The translations under genes and the position numbers were made by a program. The notes under the pieces were generated by a model that was not told where the DNA came from, did no database searches, and saw only the letters and a list, made by a program, of their open reading frames with translations. 54,605 bases of DNA from Aquificaceae bacterium (GTDB taxonomy: Bacteria > Aquificota > Aquificia > Aquificales > Aquificaceae). Numbering within the stretch: the stretch's first letter is position 1; each line of letters begins with the position of its first letter. Positions 47,251 to 54,605 of the stretch are shown here, one piece after another. The stretch lies in contig JALSHV010000024.1 in the NCBI GenBank assembly GCA_026981975.1, forward strand, positions 1-54,605, written 5' to 3'.

Positions 47251-48135
47251 ATGAAGATATATGTCCCCGCTACTACTACTAACTTCGGTTCTGGATTTGA
47301 CACTTTTGGTTTGGCTCTTGAACTGTTCAATGTTTTTGAAGTTAAAAAAAGTAATTCCTTTAAAGTAGAAATAAAAGGAGAAGGTAAAAATCTGCCCAAG
47401 AATGAAAACAATCTTGTAATAAAGGTTTATAAAAAAACCTGTGAGACGTGCGGAGTTTATCCACAACCTTTTGAGATCTATCAATTCAACAGAATTCCTA
47501 CTTCTCGTGGACTTGGTTCATCAGCTACTGCTATTGTGGGAGGAATAGAAATAGCTTGCAGATTACACAACCTTAAGCTCTCGTTAAAAGATAAATTAAA
47601 GATAGCTTCTTTGTTTGAGTCTCACTTTGATAATCTAATTCCTGCTTTTGTCGGTGGATTTGTTATATGTATTCAGAATAAGGATATATATTTTGAACGA
47701 ATAAAGTTTCCTGAGGATATACGTCTTGTATTCGTTGTTCCTGATTTTGAACTTTCAACGGAATCAGCAAGAGGAGTTCTAAAAAAGTCAGTAAGCTTGC
47801 AAGATGCTGTCTTTAATATTCAAAGAGCGTCACTTATGGTTTACTCCCTTTTGAGGGGAAACTACCCTTTGCTAAGGGAAGCTGTTAAAGACAAACTGCA
47901 CCAACCCTTAAGAGCTAATTTAATTCCTGGCTTTTACAAAGTTCTTGAGGCGGGATATTCGGCAGGTGCTTATGCTGTATTTCTCAGCGGTGCGGGACCT
48001 ACTATAGGAGCTTTGGTTTCCCCTGAGTTCTCAGACAAAGTTGGAAAAGCTATGAACAAAGCTTTCAGTAGTGAAGGGATAAGTTCAAGAATTTTCAAGC
48101 TCAAAGCTAGTGAAAAAGGAGCTTTTTCAGAATAA
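47251..48135 (+). CDS. thrB: Homoserine kinase
   Basis: GHMP-family kinase that phosphorylates homoserine in threonine synthesis, 294 residues. Signatures: MKIYVPATTTNFGSGFDTFG at the N-terminus, the ATP loop PTSRGLGSSATAIVGG (about 83-98) and the C-terminal AVFLSGAGPTIGAL. It ends 26 bp before the CRISPR effector operon on the same strand, so some read-through into that operon is possible. Confidence 0.95.
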   Translation: MKIYVPATTTNFGSGFDTFGLALELFNVFEVKKSNSFKVEIKGEGKNLPKNENNLVIKVYKKTCETCGVYPQPFEIYQFNRIPTSRGLGSSATAIVGGIEIACRLHNLKLSLKDKLKIASLFESHFDNLIPAFVGGFVICIQNKDIYFERIKFPEDIRLVFVVPDFELSTESARGVLKKSVSLQDAVFNIQRASLMVYSLLRGNYPLLREAVKDKLHQPLRANLIPGFYKVLEAGYSAGAYAVFLSGAGPTIGALVSPEFSDKVGKAMNKAFSSEGISSRIFKLKASEKGAFSE

Positions 48136-48161
48136 TTTAAATAGTTTAAGGAGGGAGAAAA

Positions 48162-48938
48162 TTGGATCTGAAAACTCTCCTTACCAAACTGTATAACAAT
48201 ACACTAAAAGATCACGAATACAAGAAACTTATAGAAGAACTTATAAAAATGTTTATAAAAGTATCCAACAGTTTTAAAACCCCTCTCCTTGAAAAAATAG
48301 CGAAGTTAAGATGCTGGCAAAAAAAAGATGTATATGAAGATGTAGTAAAGGACTTTATAGTTATACTTCTAAAAAACAGAAAAAGGTTTGAAAAGATGTT
48401 AAAGGCATCTGAACAAGAATTAAGAGCCTATATAAAGCGGAGTATAGGAAATTATCTCGTTGATATGTCAAGAAAAAAATTACACTACTATTTAATTGAG
48501 TCTGGGTTATTCAAAGAAAACCAAGAAGAAGCACCAAACAGACCTATTGACACATTAGGAAAACATAAAGAAGAGGATTCTTTAAACAATAAGGTAGAAG
48601 AAGAGATTTTACACAAGATAGAGGTTAATTGTGTAAGAGATATATTTTTTGAAGTTATAAATGAGGAAGAAATCAAGTATTTCTGCTACAGACTGGATTC
48701 TAAGCGTTATAAATGTCTCTGGGGAAATAAGTCAAGAGATGCCATGTATCAAGATGTGAAAAGAAAATCAAACAGCACCTACAGTAAGTTTTTAAAGGCA
48801 ATAAAAGAGAACGACATTTCCGAAGATGCGGTAAGGGAATTTATCAGAATTTACATGTCAAAAATATGTGAGGATCTTCGTTTAAAAATATGTAAAGAGG
48901 TGAATAAAGAAGATGAATATACTGAAGGAAATACTTGA
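48162..48938 (+). CDS. calpS: CalpS-like ECF-type sigma factor
   Basis: A 258-residue protein. Its middle (about 55-105) reads YEDVVKDFIVILLKN and RAYIKRSIGNYLVDMSRKK, the sigma region 2 pattern of ECF factors; the C-terminal part (NKSRDAMYQDVKRKSNSTYS) may be a diverged region 4. In Sulfurihydrogenibium the CalpS sigma factor is held by CalpT and released when CalpL cuts CalpT. The start is TTG with AAGGAGG 7 nt upstream, and no in-frame ATG fits better. First of five genes; overlaps the next by 26 nt. Identity rests on pattern plus gene order. Confidence 0.78.
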   Translation: MDLKTLLTKLYNNTLKDHEYKKLIEELIKMFIKVSNSFKTPLLEKIAKLRCWQKKDVYEDVVKDFIVILLKNRKRFEKMLKASEQELRAYIKRSIGNYLVDMSRKKLHYYLIESGLFKENQEEAPNRPIDTLGKHKEEDSLNNKVEEEILHKIEVNCVRDIFFEVINEEEIKYFCYRLDSKRYKCLWGNKSRDAMYQDVKRKSNSTYSKFLKAIKENDISEDAVREFIRIYMSKICEDLRLKICKEVNKEDEYTEGNT

Positions 48939-49758
48939 ACTATACAAAGGCTTGCTGTATATGAATACAGATATAGAAGAGAAAGATAGGGTGAATATTG
49001 AAAATATATCCCTCCCCCCCTTTCCTTCCGTAGAACCGGAAGAGGTGGAAGAGGTAAAAACTCCTTCCGAAGGAGATGTAATTGAAATATTCCCCTCTTT
49101 TGATAACATAGAAATGATCTTCTTAGTTTTAAAAGTAAAGAGAGAGTATTACAAACTCATACCCCTTTCAAGGTTTTGGGAAATGGCTACACACAAAGAT
49201 GTTCTTATAAGGGTAAAGGATAAAACCTACATAGCTCAAACGGATCTTACCTTATCCTTACCGAAGGATAGATTAGAAAGGATTTCAAAACTAAGAACCC
49301 TGTTCAAAATAGGAGAAATAGAAAAAGAAATGCTATCAAGGATAAGGAGGGTGGAAGAAGGTAAAGAGAAAGGAGACGGCAAAATAGGCGGAGGTCCTAA
49401 AAAAGAGTTTAAAGAACTGGAAGCGAAAAGATATACTTCCTTATTCCAGACTGAGGAAAACATAAAAATTTTAAAATCTCTTAAAGAAGATTACCTCAGT
49501 CTTGCAGCCTCTTTAAAAGAGAAAAACTGGGGAGAGAAGGAAGAAGTAAGGTGGTTTTACGATGAAGAAGAGGAAACCCTTGTAGTTTTACCGGAAGAAA
49601 AACTCATAGGCAAGCTTAAGAAGATAGTTATTGAACACAAAGAAGGTGAAATAATACTCTTTGCGGGCAAACTGCCCCCCAAGGTTGAAATACCCTTAAG
49701 TAAAGATCTTTACAGCTTCAAAGCAATGGAAGAACGCCTAAGGGTTAAAGATGTTTGA
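48913..49758 (+). CDS. calpT: CalpT-like MazF-homologous partner and protease substrate
   Basis: A 281-residue protein. After a charged N-terminus, GDVIEIFPSFDNIEMIFLVL and later LIRVKDKTYIAQTDLTLSL (about 54-117) fit a MazF/PemK-like beta barrel. A Lys/Glu-rich linker with GDGKIGGGPKKEF (about 154-166) follows, then a helical and a beta C-terminal part. In the characterised system CalpT bridges CalpL and the sigma factor and is cut once by CalpL; an Ala-Ala-Ser at 198-200 lies near the expected cut region but is only a candidate. It overlaps both neighbours (26 and 8 nt), implying fixed stoichiometry. Confidence 0.78.
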   Translation: MNILKEILELYKGLLYMNTDIEEKDRVNIENISLPPFPSVEPEEVEEVKTPSEGDVIEIFPSFDNIEMIFLVLKVKREYYKLIPLSRFWEMATHKDVLIRVKDKTYIAQTDLTLSLPKDRLERISKLRTLFKIGEIEKEMLSRIRRVEEGKEKGDGKIGGGPKKEFKELEAKRYTSLFQTEENIKILKSLKEDYLSLAASLKEKNWGEKEEVRWFYDEEEETLVVLPEEKLIGKLKKIVIEHKEGEIILFAGKLPPKVEIPLSKDLYSFKAMEERLRVKDV

Positions 49759-51460
49759 AAGACTCTCCCATAATCAGAAGCTCGGACTTATAAAGAGTTT
49801 CCTAAGAAACTTATCTTATGTGACAAAAAGGGAAATTAAAGAATTGATTTCCGTATTTCCTTTTGAGGTGTTTGAAGACATAGAAAACATAAACTTCTGG
49901 GCAGTAAAGCTATTCCTTAAAAAAGCAGATTTGGTTAATATAAACACCCTTTCGGAAAAATTAAATACAAGCCCTGATGTATTAAAAGATCTCTTTGAAA
50001 AAGAACAGGTAGAGGTTAACTTTCCCGTATCCGACGGCATAAATGCGGTTATGATAAAGGCGCTCGTTATCCCCCTTGAAAAAGAAATAGTTGTATCGCC
50101 TGATCCAGTTGATACTTCCGTATTTGAACCCCTGATCAAGTTAACAAAAAAAGGCATGTTTATTACCTTCAGCAGAGGCTTTGACTTCAAGTCCAAGTCC
50201 TTTCTGTTGGCTATATATTCAGCAGTTAGCTTTGGAAAACAGATAGAAAACATAGCCTTTACAGGCATAGTCTCCGAAGAGGGAAACATAGAAGAAGTTG
50301 AACACCTTGACAGAAAAATTGAAATAGCGAAGGAACAAAAAATACCACTCCTCTACCCCCATAAGTGCTTAAAAAATGTGAAAGATCTTAAGGAATTCTT
50401 AGAAGATCTCAAAATACCTATAGCGGTGATCCCCCAAAAGGATACTTACCCCTTTGAGAACATGTTTCCTTTCAGTTCAGATTACATAAGATCCGTCTTT
50501 CACATAGATAAAAACCTTTTCTGGACGGAGAAGTTTGAAGAAAACATCAAAAGCTTTAACCACTTTTCAATGTGGGCTGAAGAAATGATAAACAAAGTTA
50601 AAGAAATAAGGGAAAAATATATACCCGCAAAGGTTTCCATAACTTCAAGTATTCTGTGCATGTCTTTCTACTTAGGCGTATTAACCTCAAAGGCAAAACT
50701 CCCCGTTGAATTTTACACCTATTCGCCAGAAGAGGCTACTTACAAAAAGATCTTTGATTTGAAAAGCGATATTTTCGGAGATGATACCGCAAAAGATTTA
50801 ATAAACATTCAGGAACCGGAAAAGGACATTAAAGAAATATATATTTCCTCAAAATCGGGAAAACAGGAGAAAAGAGAAATCTTATTTATATCCACCCTTT
50901 CGGGTAAGGAGCTTGACAAAAATGTTTTAAAAGTAGCTCAGAGTATAGCAAGGGAAATAAGAAAAAGGAATTTTGAATGTGCAAAACTAATACTTGAGAC
51001 CTCCAATGCCCTCAGCTTTGCCTTGGGATATTACATTGAAGACTACAAGTGTCTACACCTTACCCATAGAACCGGTGATGAATACGCCATAGTATATACA
51101 ATTCAGAAGGAAAGTAAGGGTAATTTATATCTACTGAATGCCTTCTCCATAAATATGCTCTCCGAAGATCACGCCTTAGTGGAATTTAAAAAGATTCCCC
51201 GCAGACAAGCAATAGACATACTGAAAAATAAAGAATTTCTATCATACATATCCCACCCTTCAACCGCACGGATATTGAAAAAACTCATAGGAAAGGAGAT
51301 AGAATACAGAAGGACTCCCTTAAAACTCAAAAGCAAAGACAAAGCAATAGTATTCCAGCTCGGTGTAAGACCGCAAGAAGGTAAAATATTCTCAGAAGGA
51401 GAACTTGAAAAAATAATAGAAGAAGGTAAATACGACTTTTTTCTTGTTAAAGTCTATTAA
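49751..51460 (+). CDS. calpL: CalpL-like Lon-SAVED protease fused to a Crn2/AcrIII-1 ring nuclease domain
   Basis: A 569-residue fusion. Residues 1-90 are helical. Residues about 95-230 are Lon-like: S148 (FKSKS) and K189 (HLDRKIEIA) are 41 apart, the same spacing as the S152/K193 pair reported for CalpL, and IAFTGIVSEEGNIEEV matches the Lon TGE loop. Residues about 255-455 fit SAVED (SFYLGVLTSKAKLPVEFY; ALSFALGYYIEDYKC). Residues 458-569 match the SIRV1 AcrIII-1/Crn2 family: LYLLNAFSINML, YISHPSTARIL with the catalytic His502 and QLGVRPQEGK with Arg540 and Glu543. cA4 would bind SAVED, activate cleavage of CalpT, and be destroyed by the fused domain. No TM segment seen. Confidence 0.85.
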   Translation: MFERLSHNQKLGLIKSFLRNLSYVTKREIKELISVFPFEVFEDIENINFWAVKLFLKKADLVNINTLSEKLNTSPDVLKDLFEKEQVEVNFPVSDGINAVMIKALVIPLEKEIVVSPDPVDTSVFEPLIKLTKKGMFITFSRGFDFKSKSFLLAIYSAVSFGKQIENIAFTGIVSEEGNIEEVEHLDRKIEIAKEQKIPLLYPHKCLKNVKDLKEFLEDLKIPIAVIPQKDTYPFENMFPFSSDYIRSVFHIDKNLFWTEKFEENIKSFNHFSMWAEEMINKVKEIREKYIPAKVSITSSILCMSFYLGVLTSKAKLPVEFYTYSPEEATYKKIFDLKSDIFGDDTAKDLINIQEPEKDIKEIYISSKSGKQEKREILFISTLSGKELDKNVLKVAQSIAREIRKRNFECAKLILETSNALSFALGYYIEDYKCLHLTHRTGDEYAIVYTIQKESKGNLYLLNAFSINMLSEDHALVEFKKIPRRQAIDILKNKEFLSYISHPSTARILKKLIGKEIEYRRTPLKLKSKDKAIVFQLGVRPQEGKIFSEGELEKIIEEGKYDFFLVKVY

Positions 51461-51475
51461 GGGGAGGTATTTAAA

Positions 51476-52630
51476 ATGACTACACTGATAAGCTTCATAG
51501 GCAAAGCAAGAGAAAATAAGGCAGAGGGAAGAAGATATTTAAAAACAAAGTATAAATTCCCCGACGGCAAATCTCTTGAAACTACATTTTTCGGATCAGC
51601 CCTCGCCAACTGGCTGAAAGAGGATATAGACAATGCCCTGTTCATAGGCACAACAGGTTCAACATGGAGCGAACTCATTGAACTCCTTAAAGAAGAAGAA
51701 CAGGAAGATCTTTTTGAAATAGCGGATAACCTGGATAGATCTCAGGAAAATTTGGAAGAGCTACTAAGAGAATTCGGCGAAAAACTCTCGGAAAAACTAC
51801 ACTACAATGTTTTTCTAATTCCTGTGAGCAACAGCCCGCAAAATGCGGAAGAAATAAAAGACAGAATTCTCAATGTATTCCACAGCTTTGAAAGAATACC
51901 GGAAAAAGTTATATTTGACATAACCCACGCCTACAGATACATGCCTTATGTGGCTTTACTTACTTTAATACCACTACGCTACTTAGGTATTAAGGATATA
52001 AATATTTACTACGGTTTCTTAGAATTCAACGATCAAGGGGAGGGGAAACCCGTTATAGAACTGAAAATACTGAAAGAATTAATAGAGCTTACGGAAAACT
52101 TAAGTATATTTCACAATACAGGAAACTTTTCCGAACTCAGCTCCATACTCTTTAAAGATCACAAAGACCTTTTCAATAGAACTTACTTCAAAATTGAAAT
52201 AAATCAAAGACCGCGAAAGGACATAAAAAGTATATCCGAACTTCCCACGCAGGACCTCTTTTCCGAACAGCTACTCAAAGAAATAAAATCCTTCAACGAA
52301 GAAAAGAAACTTGAAGACAGATTCGTAAAAAGGGCAAAGTTCTTCTTTGAAAGGAGGCAGTATTTAAAAACAATAACCCTGCTCAACGAAGCCATACTAA
52401 AGAAAGGCGGAAAAGATAAATGGGAAGATCTAATTGATTCCCTTCAGGATCAAAGCCTTGTTGAAACATTTCAAAAATTCAAAAAATTGAGAAATGCAGT
52501 TGTCCATGGTAATGATCAAATCTCAGGACAATACGCAGGTTATGTAAAAGAAGTCCTTGAAAGCGAAGAAAAATTTAAATCATTTATAGCGGAAGTGTTT
52601 AAAGCTTACGAAAAGTTGGAAGTGAAGTAA
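51476..52630 (+). CDS. CARF-HEPN ribonuclease, TIGR02221 (Csx1/Csx2) type
   Basis: A 384-residue CRISPR-associated effector. The N-terminal CARF domain starts TLISFIGKARENKAEGRRYL and has FPDGKSLETTFFGSALA and VIFDITHAYRYMPYVALL, signatures of the TIGR02221 group. The C-terminal HEPN domain has RNAVVHGND with R339 and H344 (Rx4H), so RNase activity is expected. cOA binding to CARF would trigger collateral RNA cleavage. SD GGGGAGG precedes the ATG. It lies 15 bp after calpL and 1 bp before the membrane CARF gene. Confidence 0.9.
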   Translation: MTTLISFIGKARENKAEGRRYLKTKYKFPDGKSLETTFFGSALANWLKEDIDNALFIGTTGSTWSELIELLKEEEQEDLFEIADNLDRSQENLEELLREFGEKLSEKLHYNVFLIPVSNSPQNAEEIKDRILNVFHSFERIPEKVIFDITHAYRYMPYVALLTLIPLRYLGIKDINIYYGFLEFNDQGEGKPVIELKILKELIELTENLSIFHNTGNFSELSSILFKDHKDLFNRTYFKIEINQRPRKDIKSISELPTQDLFSEQLLKEIKSFNEEKKLEDRFVKRAKFFFERRQYLKTITLLNEAILKKGGKDKWEDLIDSLQDQSLVETFQKFKKLRNAVVHGNDQISGQYAGYVKEVLESEEKFKSFIAEVFKAYEKLEVK

Positions 52631-52631
52631 G

Positions 52632-53387
52632 GTGGATATACATACAAGAAAAACCTTAAGGAAATTAATAGGCGAACTGACTACAATAAAGAGTCTGTCA
52701 ATCTTTGTATTAGTAACCATAATCCTTGCATGGCTTCCCGACGGTATAGCACAGCTCATTTCAGGGCATTATAAAAAAGCCTTCATTCAGCTGGGTGTAT
52801 CCGTATTAATACTTTCCTTCTTAGTATTTCTTGCAAGAAGATATGCGGTTACAGAATTAAAATATAAAATTGATACCGCAAAAGATAAACATTTTAAAGT
52901 AATCATTGTCTTTTTGAGTAAAGACAATCCGGATATCTATAGAAATATTAACACCTTAGAGGATTTTAAAAACAAAAAATTAAGCTGGGAAATGCCTTTA
53001 AGGGCTATAAAAGAACACGAAGAAACTGTTGAAAGGGTTATCATAATACCATCAAGGGAAAGTGATACTCAGTTTGATGCGTTTAAAGAACTGATTTCAA
53101 ATATATTAAAAGATAAAATTAACCTAAAAATTCAAAAACACAACCCTGTTGATTTTGAAAATATAGAACAGATCCACGAAACTATTGAAAATATATACAA
53201 AAAACTGAAAAACGAGGGCTACAGGGAAAGGGATATAGTCGTTGACATCACGGGAGGGCAAAAACCTGTCAGTATTGCAGGCGCAGCTTCAACCGTAATT
53301 TATCCAGATAGATACTTTCAATATGTAAGCACAAAAACAAAGGAAGTAAAAGTTTACAATATGGACATTTTTGAGATAAAAGATTGA
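52632..53387 (+). CDS. Two-TM membrane protein with CARF-like domain
   Basis: A 251-residue protein: two adjacent membrane helices (about 24-44, VLVTIILAWLPDGIAQLI; about 50-70, FIQLGVSVLILSFLVFLARR), then a cytoplasmic CARF-like Rossmann domain with HFKVIIVFLSKDN, ERVIIIPSRES and the ligand motif VVDITGGQKPVSIAGAA (D205-K211 region). Known membrane CARF effectors such as Cam1 depolarise cells on cOA binding; this one has a different, two-helix layout. It starts with GTG one base after the upstream stop, so translation is coupled. Nuclease motifs are absent. Confidence 0.75.
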   Translation: MDIHTRKTLRKLIGELTTIKSLSIFVLVTIILAWLPDGIAQLISGHYKKAFIQLGVSVLILSFLVFLARRYAVTELKYKIDTAKDKHFKVIIVFLSKDNPDIYRNINTLEDFKNKKLSWEMPLRAIKEHEETVERVIIIPSRESDTQFDAFKELISNILKDKINLKIQKHNPVDFENIEQIHETIENIYKKLKNEGYRERDIVVDITGGQKPVSIAGAASTVIYPDRYFQYVSTKTKEVKVYNMDIFEIKD

Positions 53388-53400
53388 ACAGGTTAAAGGT

Positions 53401-54468
53401 TTACTTTAATTTAATACTTATATCATCTTCTCTGTATCCGAAAATTAATAAAATTTCCTTTGAAATTCTGACTATTTGATTGGCATTAAGATTAGTTTCA
53501 ACAAAAATGTCCGTATTTCTTATTTTTTCAGGTGATCTTAATTCGTTGGGATTTCTTGTAAAATACGGTCTCTTTTTACCTGTCAAGTTAAGTATCTTGC
53601 CGAATTGATTTTTATGAGCGGCATACATAAGTTCACATATTTTAATCAACATTTCTTTCCACGAACGCACATAGTATTTTTCACCTTTAAATGTGAATGA
53701 TTCTATTGATCTCCCTGTATAGTTACCAAATACATTAATAGAAATATTTTTCGGCAATACCCGCTCGGTAGGTTGTATTTCCTTTTTTGAACTTTTTAAA
53801 ACTTCCCAATTTTCCATTAGAAATTTCCTAACTATTTCATAATCTGGCTTATAACCGCACAATCTTTCCACTGTATAAGCTAAGAGCTCAACTAAAAGCT
53901 CATCAGGTTCTGTCATTATTTTTTCCCATGCTTTGGGAAGTGTGTCTTTAATTAAATACCGCTTTTGTATGCTTCTATATATTTTTTCAGCATTTTCTAT
54001 AGCTTTATCAGAGGCTACATTTTCTTTTGATAAAAACTCTTCAAATTTTTCCACAATATCCTCCGTTTTTTGATCATACAGTTCAATGGTATAAAATTTT
54101 CGCTGTTCCCAGTTACCCTCATACAACGGTAAATAGAACCACCAACTTATTCCATTTGTTAGTATCGCAAGTTTAACTCCCTCCTCAAAGGAATATTTCA
54201 AAAGCTGTTCTTGATGCTTTTCTAAATCTTCACCGATTTTTTTTACTTCAATAAAGACCTTGTTTTTATCGTTATACCTTAGAGCATAATCAACCCTTTT
54301 ATTTCCAACAGAATATTCAGGATAAATCTCATCTATATTAAATGGATCCCAGCCCAAGCAACTTAATATCCTCATAATGACAGCTTGCTTAGTAGCAGCT
54401 TCATCAAAAGAAAATATTCTCTTGTCCCTTTTAAAATTGTTTATTAATATCGCAAGCTCCTCATTCAT
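53401..54468 (-). CDS. Stand-alone HsdR_N-type PD-(D/E)xK nuclease domain protein
   Basis: A 355-residue protein. Residues 1-140 match the N-terminal nuclease domain of type I restriction HsdR subunits: KRVDYALRYNDKNKVFIEVK provides D60, E74 and K76 of the PD-(D/E)xK site, followed by GVKLAILTNGISWWFYLP. The remaining 200 residues lack helicase motifs and include SWKEMLIKICELMYAAHKNQ, a domain seen in other stand-alone nucleases of unknown role. It is convergent with the CRISPR effector operon (13-bp gap). It may be a defence nuclease or part of a restriction or retro-element locus beyond the edge. Confidence 0.78.
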   Translation of the reverse strand: MNEELAILINNFKRDKRIFSFDEAATKQAVIMRILSCLGWDPFNIDEIYPEYSVGNKRVDYALRYNDKNKVFIEVKKIGEDLEKHQEQLLKYSFEEGVKLAILTNGISWWFYLPLYEGNWEQRKFYTIELYDQKTEDIVEKFEEFLSKENVASDKAIENAEKIYRSIQKRYLIKDTLPKAWEKIMTEPDELLVELLAYTVERLCGYKPDYEIVRKFLMENWEVLKSSKKEIQPTERVLPKNISINVFGNYTGRSIESFTFKGEKYYVRSWKEMLIKICELMYAAHKNQFGKILNLTGKKRPYFTRNPNELRSPEKIRNTDIFVETNLNANQIVRISKEILLIFGYREDDISIKLK

Positions 54469-54480
54469 TGTTCTCTTAAA

Positions 54481-54605
54481 TTATAATTTTGAAATTCTGT
54501 CAAATTCCTCCCGTAATTTTTTGTAAGCTTCGTCTAACTCTTCAGCCTTGCCTGCCAGATTTTTAAAGTGCGTTCTGTAAAACACACGCCACACTTCGTC
54601 AAGTT
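54481..54605 (-). CDS. Partial gene, C-terminal 41 residues only
   Basis: An open frame enters from the right edge and ends with TAA at 54483-54481. The visible tail includes DEVWRVFYRTHFKNLAGKAE and KKLREEFDRISKL, helical and charged. It is 12 bp upstream of the HsdR_N-like gene on the same strand, so the two may form an operon. The piece is too short to name. Confidence 0.45.
   Translation of the reverse strand, partial: LDEVWRVFYRTHFKNLAGKAEELDEAYKKLREEFDRISKL

Overview
The window is a gene-dense, roughly 38-40% G+C chromosome segment with very short intergenic gaps, many 4-nt start/stop overlaps and several convergent genes whose ends overlap. LpxK, LolA and a TolC-type exporter indicate a didermic cell. 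Gene content (split F1 ATPase genes, LpxK start like that of Aquifex, ThiC, SpeE, cytochrome P460, CalpL/T/S set) points to a thermophilic member of the Aquificota; family and genus cannot be settled from the sequence alone.

Layout: (1) 1-1145: left edge of an accessory segment with a truncated AlwI-type restriction endonuclease gene and an excisionase-like HTH gene, lying just 3' of a tRNA-His gene. (2) 1.25-18.5 kb: housekeeping genes (atpD, atpG, ilvE, lolA, thiC, glmS, argF, suhB-like, coaBC, lpdA, lpxK). (3) 18.6-19.9 kb: a G+C-rich patch with a structured leader, a small lipoprotein, a secreted coiled-coil protein and a short chimeric ORF that begins like SpvB/TcaC toxins. (4) 21.2-27.05 kb: a type III-A CRISPR module csm1(cas10)-csm2-csm3-csm4-csm5 with intact HD and GGDD motifs but no cas6, cas1/2 or array here. 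(5) 27.1-30.5 kb: phosphoketolase-acetate kinase operon. (6) 30.6-47 kb: cytochrome P460, MCP, a long operon from iscA to truA, a second operon from trpS to a LapA-like gene, and an export/thioredoxin cluster. (7) 47.25-53.4 kb: thrB followed at once by a cyclic-oligoadenylate (cOA) effector operon. (8) A lone PD-(D/E)xK nuclease gene and one partial gene close the window.

The main discovery is the operon at 48162-53387. It encodes a sigma-like protein (CalpS-like), a MazF-like partner (CalpT-like), a Lon-SAVED protease (CalpL-like), a CARF-HEPN ribonuclease of the TIGR02221/Csx1 type and a two-TM membrane CARF protein. The CalpL homologue carries an extra C-terminal domain of about 110 residues that matches the AcrIII-1/Crn2 (DUF1874) cA4 ring nuclease, with the active-site His, Arg and Glu positions present. 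This predicts a protease that is switched on by cA4 and carries its own off-switch. The Csm complex about 21 kb away would make the signal.

The second discovery is a pair of near-identical, about 68-nt pseudoknot-capable RNA elements, one before the cytochrome P460 gene and one (opposite strand) before the eight-gene iscA operon. Their outer helix shows compensatory base changes, as expected for a cis-regulatory RNA; I cannot assign them to a known riboswitch class. Many genes also have a -10-like hexamer only 6-9 nt before the start codon and no Shine-Dalgarno sequence, suggesting leaderless transcripts beside SD-led ones.
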